Positions 33,770-42,065 of a stretch of DNA of 42,875 nucleotides are shown here, one piece after another (position 1 is the first letter of the stretch; each line of letters begins with the position of its first letter). This DNA comes from Flavobacteriaceae bacterium (GTDB lineage: Bacteria > Bacteroidota > Bacteroidia > Flavobacteriales > Flavobacteriaceae). A program made the translations under genes and the position numbers. The stretch spans positions 1-42,875 of the forward strand of contig PABM01000022.1 in NCBI GenBank assembly GCA_002702745.1, read 5' to 3'. Under the pieces are notes generated by a model that saw only the letters and a list, made by a program, of their open reading frames with translations, ran no database searches and was not told the origin of the DNA.

Positions 33770-35038
33770 AGTAATTGACACTATTATTTCAGCCAATTTC
33801 CTTGTCAAGTTTTTTCTATTATACTTTTCAATGCTATGATCATTATTAGAATTATTTGAATCATTTTTAAATCTATCGTATAATTTCTTTATGTGGGATT
33901 TTAAAGAATACACCTCATTGTAATTAAAAAATTTCCCTGAATTGGTACTATTTAATATATGGGCAACTTCAGAAACGGCGGGGCCGATTGAAATAATTGG
34001 ACGCTTAGAATTTAAATAGTCAAATAGTTTGCCTGGAATTGCGTATGATGATTCCTCATCATTAACTTCAACCATTAATAAAACCTGACTTGAGCACATC
34101 AATTCTGTAGCCTTATTATAACTTACATAATCATAGAACTTTATACATTTTTTAAATTTTCTATTAATTAATTCTGTTTTTATTTTTTTACTTGTGTTTC
34201 CGATAAAATTTATTTGTAAATCAGATAATAAAGAATCATCAAATACTTCTTCTAATATATCCCATAAAAATTTAGGATTTCTTTCCGGGTAAAGTGATCC
34301 AACATGAGATATCGAAAACTTTTTATCTAAATTAATTTCTTTATTTATGTAATCAAATCCATTTGTAATCTTAAAAACATTGGTAGTTATATTTAAATAA
34401 AGATTTTTTAATTTTTCAGATGTTACGATCACTGCGTCTGAATTAATCAAAACTCTATTTCTAAGACTTTTATGGGATTTTTTTGAAGAAGATAAAAGAT
34501 GAAGTCTGTTTAGATAATTTAGATTAACCCACGGATCTCTAAAATCAGAAATCCATTTAACATCAAACTTTCTTTTCAATTTTAAGCCAATTAAATGTAC
34601 ACTGTGAGGAGGTCCGGTGGTAATTATTATATCAATATTATTTTTAGAAATATAATCTGAAAGAAAATTAACCGAGCTATTTATCCAAAATATTTTCATG
34701 TCAGGAATAAATAGATTACCACGAATAAAGAAAAGTACTTTTTGAAAAAATGACTGATTAGCAGGTATGGAAATATTTCCAGCTCTAGCTGATTTTAAAA
34801 ATTTAAATTTTGGTAAGAATTTAGAGATTTCAGAAATCGGATGACTTATGACTTTTAGATCTTTATCAACCTGGTCTGATAAAGAATTATCAATTAGAGG
34901 ATAATTTGCGTTTTTTGGAACAAATAATATAGGCTCTATATTAAATTCGGGAAGGTATTTTACAAATTTTAACCAACGTTGAACGCCTGGGCCCCCTGAC
35001 GGTGGCCAATAATAGGATATAATCAATACCCTTTTCAA
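33758..35038 (-). CDS. GT4-like glycosyltransferase
   Basis: 426 residues with a two-Rossmann GT-B look. The N-terminal YYWPPSGGPGVQRWLKFVKY motif is typical of flavobacterial GT4 enzymes, IIITTGPPHSVHLIGLKLK follows, and the C-terminal donor domain starts near SHVGSLYPERNPKF and holds IPGKLFDYLNSKRPIISIG, where the E-x7-E region is reduced. Sugar donor and acceptor are unknown; a surface polysaccharide or glycoconjugate is likely. The start overlaps the YfhO-like stop by four bases (ATGA), so the two are translationally coupled. Confidence 0.85.
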   Translation of the reverse strand: MKRVLIISYYWPPSGGPGVQRWLKFVKYLPEFNIEPILFVPKNANYPLIDNSLSDQVDKDLKVISHPISEISKFLPKFKFLKSARAGNISIPANQSFFQKVLFFIRGNLFIPDMKIFWINSSVNFLSDYISKNNIDIIITTGPPHSVHLIGLKLKRKFDVKWISDFRDPWVNLNYLNRLHLLSSSKKSHKSLRNRVLINSDAVIVTSEKLKNLYLNITTNVFKITNGFDYINKEINLDKKFSISHVGSLYPERNPKFLWDILEEVFDDSLLSDLQINFIGNTSKKIKTELINRKFKKCIKFYDYVSYNKATELMCSSQVLLMVEVNDEESSYAIPGKLFDYLNSKRPIISIGPAVSEVAHILNSTNSGKFFNYNEVYSLKSHIKKLYDRFKNDSNNSNNDHSIEKYNRKNLTRKLAEIIVSITKKN

Positions 35039-37416
35039 TTTTTTCTTTTTAAAATCATAACCAGCACTAATAATACAAAGCCTAGCGTACTAAATAAACT
35101 AATATTTGAACTTAATTTGACTATTTCAGGGTCAAATATAAATTCTAACCTGTGATTACCTTTTGGCACCTCTAAGCCCCTAAGAATATAATTAAATCTT
35201 TCTATTGTTACCTCTACATCATTAACATATGACTTCCACCCTTTTGGATAAAATATTTCCGAAAAAATTATCAAACCAGCATCATCTGTACTAACATCGT
35301 ATCTGATATAATCTGATTTTTTTTCTGCAATAACTATACTGGAAGCATTATTATAATATTTTTTTGATTCAAAAGACTGTGAAACTGAAATCTCTTTATA
35401 ATTTAAAGTATCCAGGCTTTTAATTTCCTCGTCATCATCAGAAACATTTATATTTTCTTTTACAAACCATGCACTTTCAGACGAAAATTCATTTTTGAAA
35501 ATTTGTTTTTCACCTTCTTGATTAAAAATTATGTATTTAGTATTTAGCATACTGAGAGTGTTCAAGTGATTTTTATTCAAATAAAAATCCATCACATCAT
35601 TATATCTGCCTAGTTTGGCTGCATGATAACCATTAATCGAATTAAAGAAATAATTAGGTTTCGTTGAGTTTTCTGTTAAATCGAGGACTCTATAATCTGA
35701 TTTATCATCGATAATAGATTTATAAACTTCATCAAGATTGTATGGGTTTTCAACATTAACAGCATCAACAAAATTTTCGTTATTAACATAGTTTTTTGAA
35801 AATAAAATCAAATCAGTTGAAATAATTAGAGCTAGTAAAACTATAAAATAATTCTTTTTTAATTTTTCTTTAATAAAAAAGAAAATAAAAGAATATATTA
35901 TTGAGATTATGATGAAAGATTTTAAAAGCTGACTCACGTATATTTTTTTTCTATCATCAATTAGCGCCTCAACAATGGTTTCATCCATAAATTGATCTGA
36001 TATACTAGAAAACGGTAAAAATCCTTTGAATAAATAGAGGATAATTAAAATTAGGAGAAATACCATTCCAGTAAAATTTAAAGCTCTTATCTTGGATTTA
36101 GTCATTATTTTATCACTAAACAGACTTGACAAACCTAAAATTGCCATGACAGGAATACACAATTCTAGAATTACCTGAATTGATGAAACCGCTCTAAACT
36201 TATCATAAATAGGAAAATAGTTTATAAATAAATCTGTCAAAAAACTAAAATTCTTTCCAAATGATAATAAGAGTGACAGGATTATTGATGCCAATAACCA
36301 ACTTCTGTGATTTCCTCTATACAAAAAAACTGAAAAAACAAATAAAAAAAATACAGCTATTCCTACATATGCTGGAGCTTCAACAAAAGGTTGATTACCC
36401 CAATATGTAGGACTATTTTTGACAATTTGATTAGATTCTAAGGGGCTATATCCACTTTTTCTCAATACCTGATAAAAGGATGAATTACTATCCAATTTCT
36501 CGGAAGAACCACCACCCATTATTTTCGGAATAAATAGGTTTAAGCTTTCAAATACCCCATAACTCCATTGTGTTATATATTCTCTGTCTAGCCCTTCATA
36601 AAAATTCTCTTTTGGGCTACCGTCAGGGTTTATGGTTAAGAAAGATGAATTACCCCTAGTGGACTCTTGAGAATATTCCATGGTAGTCAAAATATTTGAA
36701 GAATTCATTAGTAGAGAAAAAACTAAGGATGTAAACAAAATAACACTCGTTTTAATCAGATGAATTCTATCATTATCTTCTATACATTTAACTACAAACC
36801 ATATAGCCATAACAATAACTATAAACATCAAGTAATAGGTCATTTGAAAATGATTTGCGGTTAATTGAAGTGCTAAGAATATTGCAGTAAGGATAAAACC
36901 TATTATGTATTTCTTTCTAACAACATATATGATTGAACCCAAAACAAATGGCATGTAAGATATTGCATGAGCTTTTGCATTATGTCCTGCACCAATAATA
37001 ATAATTAAATATGTAGAAAAACCAAATGACAAAGCGCCAAGAACAGCAAGCCTGTACTCTATTTTAAGGCTTAACATTAAAAAGTAAAAACCAATAAAAT
37101 ACAGAAAAAGGTAATCAGCAGGTCTAGGCAAAAACCTTATGAGTAAATCTAATTTTTTTACGTAATTGTGAGGAAATTTAGCGCCTAACTGATAAGTTGG
37201 CATTCCTGAAAAAGCATTATTTACCCAATATGTCTCTTTTTCATAATTTAATCTATAATCCTTAAGTTCTTTTGACATTCCTGAATATTGAACAATGTCA
37301 TTCTGAAGAATTTTTTTTCCTTTAAGTACAGGTGAAAAAAACAAAATTGAGGTAATTATAAAAAAAATAATTACCGTAATGTTTTTAACAATATTAATTT
37401 TAGTCGATTTCTTCAT
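35035..37416 (-). CDS. YfhO-like polytopic membrane protein
   Basis: 793 residues from the ATG at 37416 (MKKSTKINIVKNI); in-frame ATGs at 37425 and 37431 are also possible. About twelve membrane helices span roughly 15-555, followed by an extracytoplasmic beta-rich domain and a last helix near the C-terminus (LFSTLGFVLLVLVMILKRKN). This is the YfhO/GT-C architecture. A Bacillus YfhO homologue glycosylates lipoteichoic acid, and in Bacteroidota the family probably transfers sugars from a polyprenyl carrier. Coupling to the GT4-like enzyme supports that inference. Confidence 0.85.
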   Translation of the reverse strand: MKKSTKINIVKNITVIIFFIITSILFFSPVLKGKKILQNDIVQYSGMSKELKDYRLNYEKETYWVNNAFSGMPTYQLGAKFPHNYVKKLDLLIRFLPRPADYLFLYFIGFYFLMLSLKIEYRLAVLGALSFGFSTYLIIIIGAGHNAKAHAISYMPFVLGSIIYVVRKKYIIGFILTAIFLALQLTANHFQMTYYLMFIVIVMAIWFVVKCIEDNDRIHLIKTSVILFTSLVFSLLMNSSNILTTMEYSQESTRGNSSFLTINPDGSPKENFYEGLDREYITQWSYGVFESLNLFIPKIMGGGSSEKLDSNSSFYQVLRKSGYSPLESNQIVKNSPTYWGNQPFVEAPAYVGIAVFFLFVFSVFLYRGNHRSWLLASIILSLLLSFGKNFSFLTDLFINYFPIYDKFRAVSSIQVILELCIPVMAILGLSSLFSDKIMTKSKIRALNFTGMVFLLILIILYLFKGFLPFSSISDQFMDETIVEALIDDRKKIYVSQLLKSFIIISIIYSFIFFFIKEKLKKNYFIVLLALIISTDLILFSKNYVNNENFVDAVNVENPYNLDEVYKSIIDDKSDYRVLDLTENSTKPNYFFNSINGYHAAKLGRYNDVMDFYLNKNHLNTLSMLNTKYIIFNQEGEKQIFKNEFSSESAWFVKENINVSDDDEEIKSLDTLNYKEISVSQSFESKKYYNNASSIVIAEKKSDYIRYDVSTDDAGLIIFSEIFYPKGWKSYVNDVEVTIERFNYILRGLEVPKGNHRLEFIFDPEIVKLSSNISLFSTLGFVLLVLVMILKRKN

Positions 37417-37621
37417 AATCAACATAATCACCTAGTTTTTCTGACTTAGATTTATTTTTTTTAGGCATCTTTTCAATTGATATATCACCTTCTTTTTTAT
37501 TTGAGTGTTTAGTATGGTTGGCTTGATTTTTAGCAACATTCCTTAGTAAAAATATGTAAACAAATCTAGATATTAGTTTAAAGCCAAAATAAAATAGAAT
37601 AAGAAAAAAAATAAATTTCAT
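37400..37621 (-). CDS. DUF4834-like small membrane protein
   Basis: 73 residues from the ATG at 37621; the longer TTG start at 37639 lies inside the -7 box and is rejected. One N-terminal helix (FIFFLILFYFGFKLISRFVY) is followed by a basic, polar tail ending GDYVDYEEID. The tail pattern (KKEGDISIEKMPK then GDYVDYEEI) is what I recall for DUF4834. Function is unknown. It is the first gene of the YfhO-like/glycosyltransferase operon and overlaps the next gene's start. Confidence 0.8.
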   Translation of the reverse strand: MKFIFFLILFYFGFKLISRFVYIFLLRNVAKNQANHTKHSNKKEGDISIEKMPKKNKSKSEKLGDYVDYEEID

Positions 37622-37636
37622 CTCTGTAATTTTTGA

Positions 37637-37644
37637 CAAATTTA
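37637..37644 (-). promoter_or_regulatory. DUF4834-like gene -7 box (TAAATTTG)
   Basis: Exact TAnnTTTG match on the minus strand, 15 bases before the ATG at 37621. A TTG at 37661-37659 stands 14 bases upstream, short of the usual 17 or more. Confidence 0.5.
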
Positions 37645-37693
37645 CAATTATAAGAATTCAAAAAAAGTTAATATCTTATTAAATTATTAGATT

Positions 37694-37701
37694 TATCTTT
37701 G
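37694..37701 (+). promoter_or_regulatory. Outer-membrane protein gene -7 box (TATCTTTG)
   Basis: Exact TAnnTTTG match, 16 bases before the GTG start at 37718. It is back to back with the DUF4834-like gene box in a 96-base divergent gap. Confidence 0.5.
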
Positions 37702-37717
37702 AATAAATATAATTGAT

Positions 37718-38587
37718 GTGAATAGGCTGTTAGTTTTTTTTCTTTTGGGTTTTCTTTTCAAGGTAAATCTAGGATATTCACAGTTCACTGAAATAATTAA
37801 TTCGAACAGGCCTGGAAATTCTTCAGGTGCATTTGCAGTAGGTAAAAATATACTTCAATTTGAAAATGGCTTTTATTATACAAATGAAAAACATCAATTA
37901 TTAAATTATGATGTAAAAGGTTACGGGTCAGAGTTCAGAATTAGATATGGCTTTCTTTACGATAAACTAGAAATGATTATAAGTGGTGTTTATCAAATTG
38001 ATAATTTTACAGATAATCGATACACGTCAGTAAATAGCATTGATAGAAAAAATTTCAAAAAGTTTAAAATAGGAGCTAAATACTTAATTTATGACCCGAA
38101 GAAAGGACAAGCTGATGAGCCCAATCTTTATAGTTATTGGGCTAATAGAAAATTTAAATGGAAAAATCTAATTCCTGCATTTTCCGTATACGCAGGGCTT
38201 AATATTGATTCAAAAAACAATCCATTTATTCGTTCTGATGTTAGTGGTTTGAGCCCATCCTTTGCGATTTATACTCAGAGTAACTTTACATATAGATCTG
38301 TTATTACAACAAATATTATTATGGAAAGAATTGGTTCTAATCAAAGTGATTTTGAATATATTATTTCATTAACCCATGCATTTAACGAAAATTTTATTGG
38401 ATTTATAGAAACACATGGAATAAAAAGTGATTTTTACGCTGATAATAAATTGGGTATTGGAATTGCCTATCTATTGAATGATAATCTTCAGTTAGATTTA
38501 GGTGCAATTTTAAACTTTAAAGAAACACCTACAATTTTTCAAATTAGCCTTGGGGTGAGCTACAGACTTAATTTATACAAAGAATAA
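37718..38587 (+). CDS. Putative outer-membrane beta-barrel, transporter-like
   Basis: 289 residues from a GTG at 37718; the ATG two bases earlier runs straight into TGA. The signal peptide LLVFFLLGFLFKVNLGYSQ is clear. The mature protein has alternating amphipathic strands and ends in an aromatic-rich strand (FQISLGVSYRLNLYKE), consistent with a barrel. INSNRPGNSSGAFAVGKNIL resembles a Bacteroidota family labelled simply 'transporter'. The cargo is unknown. The stop overlaps the next start (TAATG), so it is coupled to the GNAT-like gene. Confidence 0.75.
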   Translation: MNRLLVFFLLGFLFKVNLGYSQFTEIINSNRPGNSSGAFAVGKNILQFENGFYYTNEKHQLLNYDVKGYGSEFRIRYGFLYDKLEMIISGVYQIDNFTDNRYTSVNSIDRKNFKKFKIGAKYLIYDPKKGQADEPNLYSYWANRKFKWKNLIPAFSVYAGLNIDSKNNPFIRSDVSGLSPSFAIYTQSNFTYRSVITTNIIMERIGSNQSDFEYIISLTHAFNENFIGFIETHGIKSDFYADNKLGIGIAYLLNDNLQLDLGAILNFKETPTIFQISLGVSYRLNLYKE

Positions 38588-39708
38588 TGATTTATGTAAA
38601 AAAAGTTTCAGACAAAAAAGATTTGATAGATTTTGTAAAATTTCCTTTCAAATTATACAGCAAATCTAAATATTGGGTCCCACCCATTATCGATCAAGAA
38701 ATTAATAATTTTAATAAAGATTTAAACCCAAATCTTAAAAACTCAGAAGTAGAATTATTTATAGCTGTAAAAAATAATGAAATTATAGGCATAATTGCCG
38801 TAATAATAAATTGGTACGAGGTAAAACAACAAAAAACTAGCAAGATCAGATTTGGTTGGTTTGACTTTGTTGATGATCTAGAAGTAAGTAAACTACTTTT
38901 ACAAAAAGTTATCGAAACAGGAAAAAAGAATAAATTAAAATACATTGAAGGCCCTATGGGGTTTAGCAATTTAGATAAAGTTGGAATTTTAACCAGTGGA
39001 TACGATATTATTGGCACCATGATTACCTCGTATAATTATAGCTATTACAAAGATCATTATGAAAGTTTTGGATTGAGTCCTGAAAAAAACTTTCATGAAA
39101 AAACATTTATGTTTGACGATATAGATACTGGCTATTATGAAAAAATGAGTAGAATTGTAAAAACCAGAAATAAGTTAAGCGAGGTAAACTTCAATTCAAC
39201 TTCTGAAGTCATGAAAAGAACAAATGAAATGTTTGATCTTTTTAATAAATCTTATGAGAAGCTATCTTCTTTTGTAAAAATAAATGAAGAACAAAAGGAA
39301 TTTATGAAGGAAAAATACATTAAGTTCATAAATCCTGAGTATATAAAGTTTGTAGAAAACGAAAAAAAGGAGATTGTTGCTTTCGCAATCATAATGCCCT
39401 CTTTTGCAAAAGCATTACAAAAAATGAATGGAAAATTATTTCCATTTGGATTTTTAAACCTTTTATGGGCTAAAAGATTTAATAAAGATGTTACACTTTA
39501 TTTAATTGGAATCGATCCAGAGTATCAAAAATTAGGTGTTACAGCGATTATATTTAACGCTTTTATTCAAACCTTAAAAAACAAGGGGATACAAATTTGC
39601 AGAAGAACACCTGAACTTACAGACAATATTTCAGTTGATAAAATTTGGAAGAATTTTAATCCAAAATTGATAAAAACACGTTCTACTTACAGATTTGAAA
39701 TAAACTAA
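38587..39708 (+). CDS. GNAT-like acyltransferase, candidate sphingoid/capnine N-acyltransferase
   Basis: 373 residues with a GNAT-like C-terminal half. LYLIGIDPEYQKLGVTAIIF (about 300-320) has the CoA-binding Q-x2-G-x-T/G-A pattern, and a degenerate first half carries SEVELFIAVKNNEIIGIIAV. No signal peptide is seen. Homologues are variously called GNAT or 'GTP cyclohydrolase', the latter without sequence support. It converges on, and overlaps by four bases, an alpha-oxoamine synthase gene. An N-acyltransferase making N-acyl capnine or ceramide is a reasonable hypothesis, as bacterial ceramide synthases are acyl-CoA-type acyltransferases, but it is unproven. Confidence 0.6.
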   Translation: MIYVKKVSDKKDLIDFVKFPFKLYSKSKYWVPPIIDQEINNFNKDLNPNLKNSEVELFIAVKNNEIIGIIAVIINWYEVKQQKTSKIRFGWFDFVDDLEVSKLLLQKVIETGKKNKLKYIEGPMGFSNLDKVGILTSGYDIIGTMITSYNYSYYKDHYESFGLSPEKNFHEKTFMFDDIDTGYYEKMSRIVKTRNKLSEVNFNSTSEVMKRTNEMFDLFNKSYEKLSSFVKINEEQKEFMKEKYIKFINPEYIKFVENEKKEIVAFAIIMPSFAKALQKMNGKLFPFGFLNLLWAKRFNKDVTLYLIGIDPEYQKLGVTAIIFNAFIQTLKNKGIQICRRTPELTDNISVDKIWKNFNPKLIKTRSTYRFEIN

Positions 39709-40949
39709 CCTAAGTTTTTAGATAACCTTTTATAAACACCTGTAACTAACCTTTCCCTAATTGAGGAAAATGCTTCTAGGGTTTCCTCAATATCATCAAA
39801 GTTATGTGAAGCAGTTGGAATTAATCTCAGCAAGATTAGCCCCTTTGGTATCACTGGATATACAACTATTGAACAAAAAATTCTATAATTTTCTCTCAAA
39901 TCCTTTACTAAAGCCATGGCTTCAGGGACTGATCCCTTTAAATACACAGGGGTAACGCAACTTTGGGTTGTACCTATATCAAAACCTCTTTCTTTTAGAC
40001 CAGACTGAAGCTTATTAACATTATCCCATAATTTTTGTTTATACTCAGGTCTAGATCTTAGCATATCTAATCTTTTCAGGATACCTTCTACTAATTGCAT
40101 TTGTAAGGATTTTGCAAAAACCTGAGATCTCATATTATATTTTAAAAAATCAATAATTTCTTTGTCAGATGCTATAAAAGCACCAGTGCTTGCCAGAGAC
40201 TTAGCAAAAGTTGCAAAATAGACATCAATTTCATCTTGAACTCCTTGTTCTTCTCCTGCCCCTGCTCCGGTTTTACCCAGGGTTCCAAATCCATGAGCAT
40301 CGTCAACCAATAGCCTGAAATTAAATTTTTTCTTTAGCTCAACTATTTCCTTTAACTTACCTTGTTCACCTCGCATTCCAAAAACACCTTCTGAGATTAC
40401 TAATATTCCACCATTTGTTTCATTAGCTATTTTTGTTGCTCTGATCAGATTTTTCTCGAGACTTTCCATGTCATTATGCTGATATGTGAACCTTTTACCA
40501 AGATGGAGTCTTACACCATCTATAATACATGCATGAGAGTCGATATCATAAACTATGACGTCATTCTTACTAACTAAAGAGTCAATAGTTGATAAAATAC
40601 CTTGATAACCAAAATTAAGTACATATGAAGCTTCTTTATTTACAAATTCAGCTAATTCAGCTTGAAGCTTTTCGTGTAAACCTGTATGACCTGACATCAA
40701 CCTTGCACCCATCGGATAAGCTGAACCATATTTTGCAGCTGCATCAGCATCCACCTTTCTAACTTCAGGGTCATTTGCAAGGCCTAAATAATCATTTACA
40801 CTCCATGTAATTACTTCCTTTCCATTAAATTTCATTCTGTTAGAAATTGAACCCTCTAACTTGGGGAATGCAAAATATCCTTCGGCAATATCAGCCCATT
40901 TACCTAAAGGCCCTTTATCTTGACGCATTCTATCGAATAAATCTCTCAT
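39705..40949 (-). CDS. Alpha-oxoamine synthase: cysteate or serine acyltransferase
   Basis: 414-residue PLP enzyme that condenses an amino acid with an acyl-CoA and releases CO2. Active-site features are H139 in DIDSHACIIDG (stacks on PLP), D216 and H219 in VDDAHGFGTLG, and lysine K250 in ATFAKSLASTGAF. Length and sequence fit Bacteroidota serine palmitoyltransferase-like proteins. In Flavobacterium johnsoniae a relative (Fjoh_2419) is the cysteate acyltransferase for capnine. The 1-base overlap with the upstream cysteine-synthase-like gene favours cysteate over serine as substrate. KBL or BioF function is less likely in this context. Confidence 0.82.
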   Translation of the reverse strand: MRDLFDRMRQDKGPLGKWADIAEGYFAFPKLEGSISNRMKFNGKEVITWSVNDYLGLANDPEVRKVDADAAAKYGSAYPMGARLMSGHTGLHEKLQAELAEFVNKEASYVLNFGYQGILSTIDSLVSKNDVIVYDIDSHACIIDGVRLHLGKRFTYQHNDMESLEKNLIRATKIANETNGGILVISEGVFGMRGEQGKLKEIVELKKKFNFRLLVDDAHGFGTLGKTGAGAGEEQGVQDEIDVYFATFAKSLASTGAFIASDKEIIDFLKYNMRSQVFAKSLQMQLVEGILKRLDMLRSRPEYKQKLWDNVNKLQSGLKERGFDIGTTQSCVTPVYLKGSVPEAMALVKDLRENYRIFCSIVVYPVIPKGLILLRLIPTASHNFDDIEETLEAFSSIRERLVTGVYKRLSKNLG

Positions 40950-41992
40950 TATTTTCTAATGTATTGTATATCGTTATTATTAATTTCATGTTTTGAATCA
41001 GAAAAACCTTGATTTTCCATCCACTTATCACTGTAGATTTTACTTAAATATCTTGAACCGTGGTCTGGAAATATTACAACTACCAAATCTGAATCTTTAA
41101 ATTCATTTTCTTGACTTAGCTGTTTTACAGCTTGAAAAGCGGCACCACTAGTATACCCAGCAAAAATACCTTCATTTTTTACAATTTCTCTGGCAGAATG
41201 AGCACTGTCTTCATCTGAAACCTTTATATATTTATCAATTATTTCAAAATCTGTTACAGATGGAATTAAATTTTTTCCTAAACCTTCAATTCTGTATGGA
41301 TATATTTCATTTTCATCAAATTCTCCTGTTTCGTGATATTTTTTTAAAATAGAACCATAAGCATCAACACCAATAATTTTAATTTTTGGATTCTTTTCCT
41401 TTAGAAATCTAGCCGTACCTGAAATAGTACCACCAGTACCACTACACACTACTAAATGAGTAATTTTTCCATTTGATTGCCTCCATATTTCAGGACCAGT
41501 AGTTTCATAATGTGCATCAGCATTTAAATCATTAAAATATTGATTAATATAGATAGATCCCTTTATTTCACCATGCAATCTTTTAGCAACCTCATAATAA
41601 GACCTTGGGTCATCAGCAGCTACATTTGCAGGGCAAACATAAACTTTTGCCCCCATTGCCCTAAGCATATCAATTTTATCAATTGAAGACTTTGAGGAAA
41701 CAGCTAAAATACATTGGTATCCTTTGATTAAAGAGACCATCGCTAGACTGAATCCAGTATTACCTGAGGTCGTTTCAATAATTGTATCACCACACTTTAA
41801 AATACCTTTTCTCTCAGCAGACTCGACAATATGTAAAGCAATTCTGTCTTTTGAAGAATGTCCAGGATTAGCTGATTCAAGCTTTGCAAGGAAAGTACCA
41901 GCAAAATCTTTGGTTAGTTTATTTATTTTAACCATGGGAGTATTTCCCACAAGCTCCAATAAATTATTAACAACATTTTTATTTTTTTTCAT
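40949..41992 (-). CDS. Cysteine-synthase-like PLP enzyme, candidate cysteate synthase
   Basis: 347-residue fold-type II PLP enzyme related to cysteine synthase and cystathionine beta-synthase. The PLP lysine is K48 in NPGHSSKDR, where the usual sequence is NPGGSVKDR or [22 protein letters not shown] binds substrate and GTGGTISG holds the phosphate of PLP. The end, [18 protein letters not shown], is CBS-like. No regulatory CBS domains are present. Its coupling (TAATG) to the alpha-oxoamine synthase suggests it makes cysteate from O-phosphoserine and sulfite. Ordinary cysteine synthesis is the alternative. Confidence 0.78.
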   Translation of the reverse strand: MKKNKNVVNNLLELVGNTPMVKINKLTKDFAGTFLAKLESANPGHSSKDRIALHIVESAERKGILKCGDTIIETTSGNTGFSLAMVSLIKGYQCILAVSSKSSIDKIDMLRAMGAKVYVCPANVAADDPRSYYEVAKRLHGEIKGSIYINQYFNDLNADAHYETTGPEIWRQSNGKITHLVVCSGTGGTISGTARFLKEKNPKIKIIGVDAYGSILKKYHETGEFDENEIYPYRIEGLGKNLIPSVTDFEIIDKYIKVSDEDSAHSAREIVKNEGIFAGYTSGAAFQAVKQLSQENEFKDSDLVVVIFPDHGSRYLSKIYSDKWMENQGFSDSKHEINNNDIQYIRK

Positions 41993-42025
41993 TTAAATTG
42001 AAAAAACAATAGATTAAGAGCAATA

Positions 42026-42033
42026 CAAAAATA
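42026..42033 (-). promoter_or_regulatory. -7 box of the cysteine-synthase-like/oxoamine synthase operon (TATTTTTG)
   Basis: Exact TAnnTTTG match on the minus strand, 33 bases before the ATG at 41992, in the 73-base gap behind the threonine aldolase gene. No good -33 element is seen. Confidence 0.4.
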
Positions 42034-42065
42034 AGGGTTTTTGAGCTTAATATTAAATTATGTAT

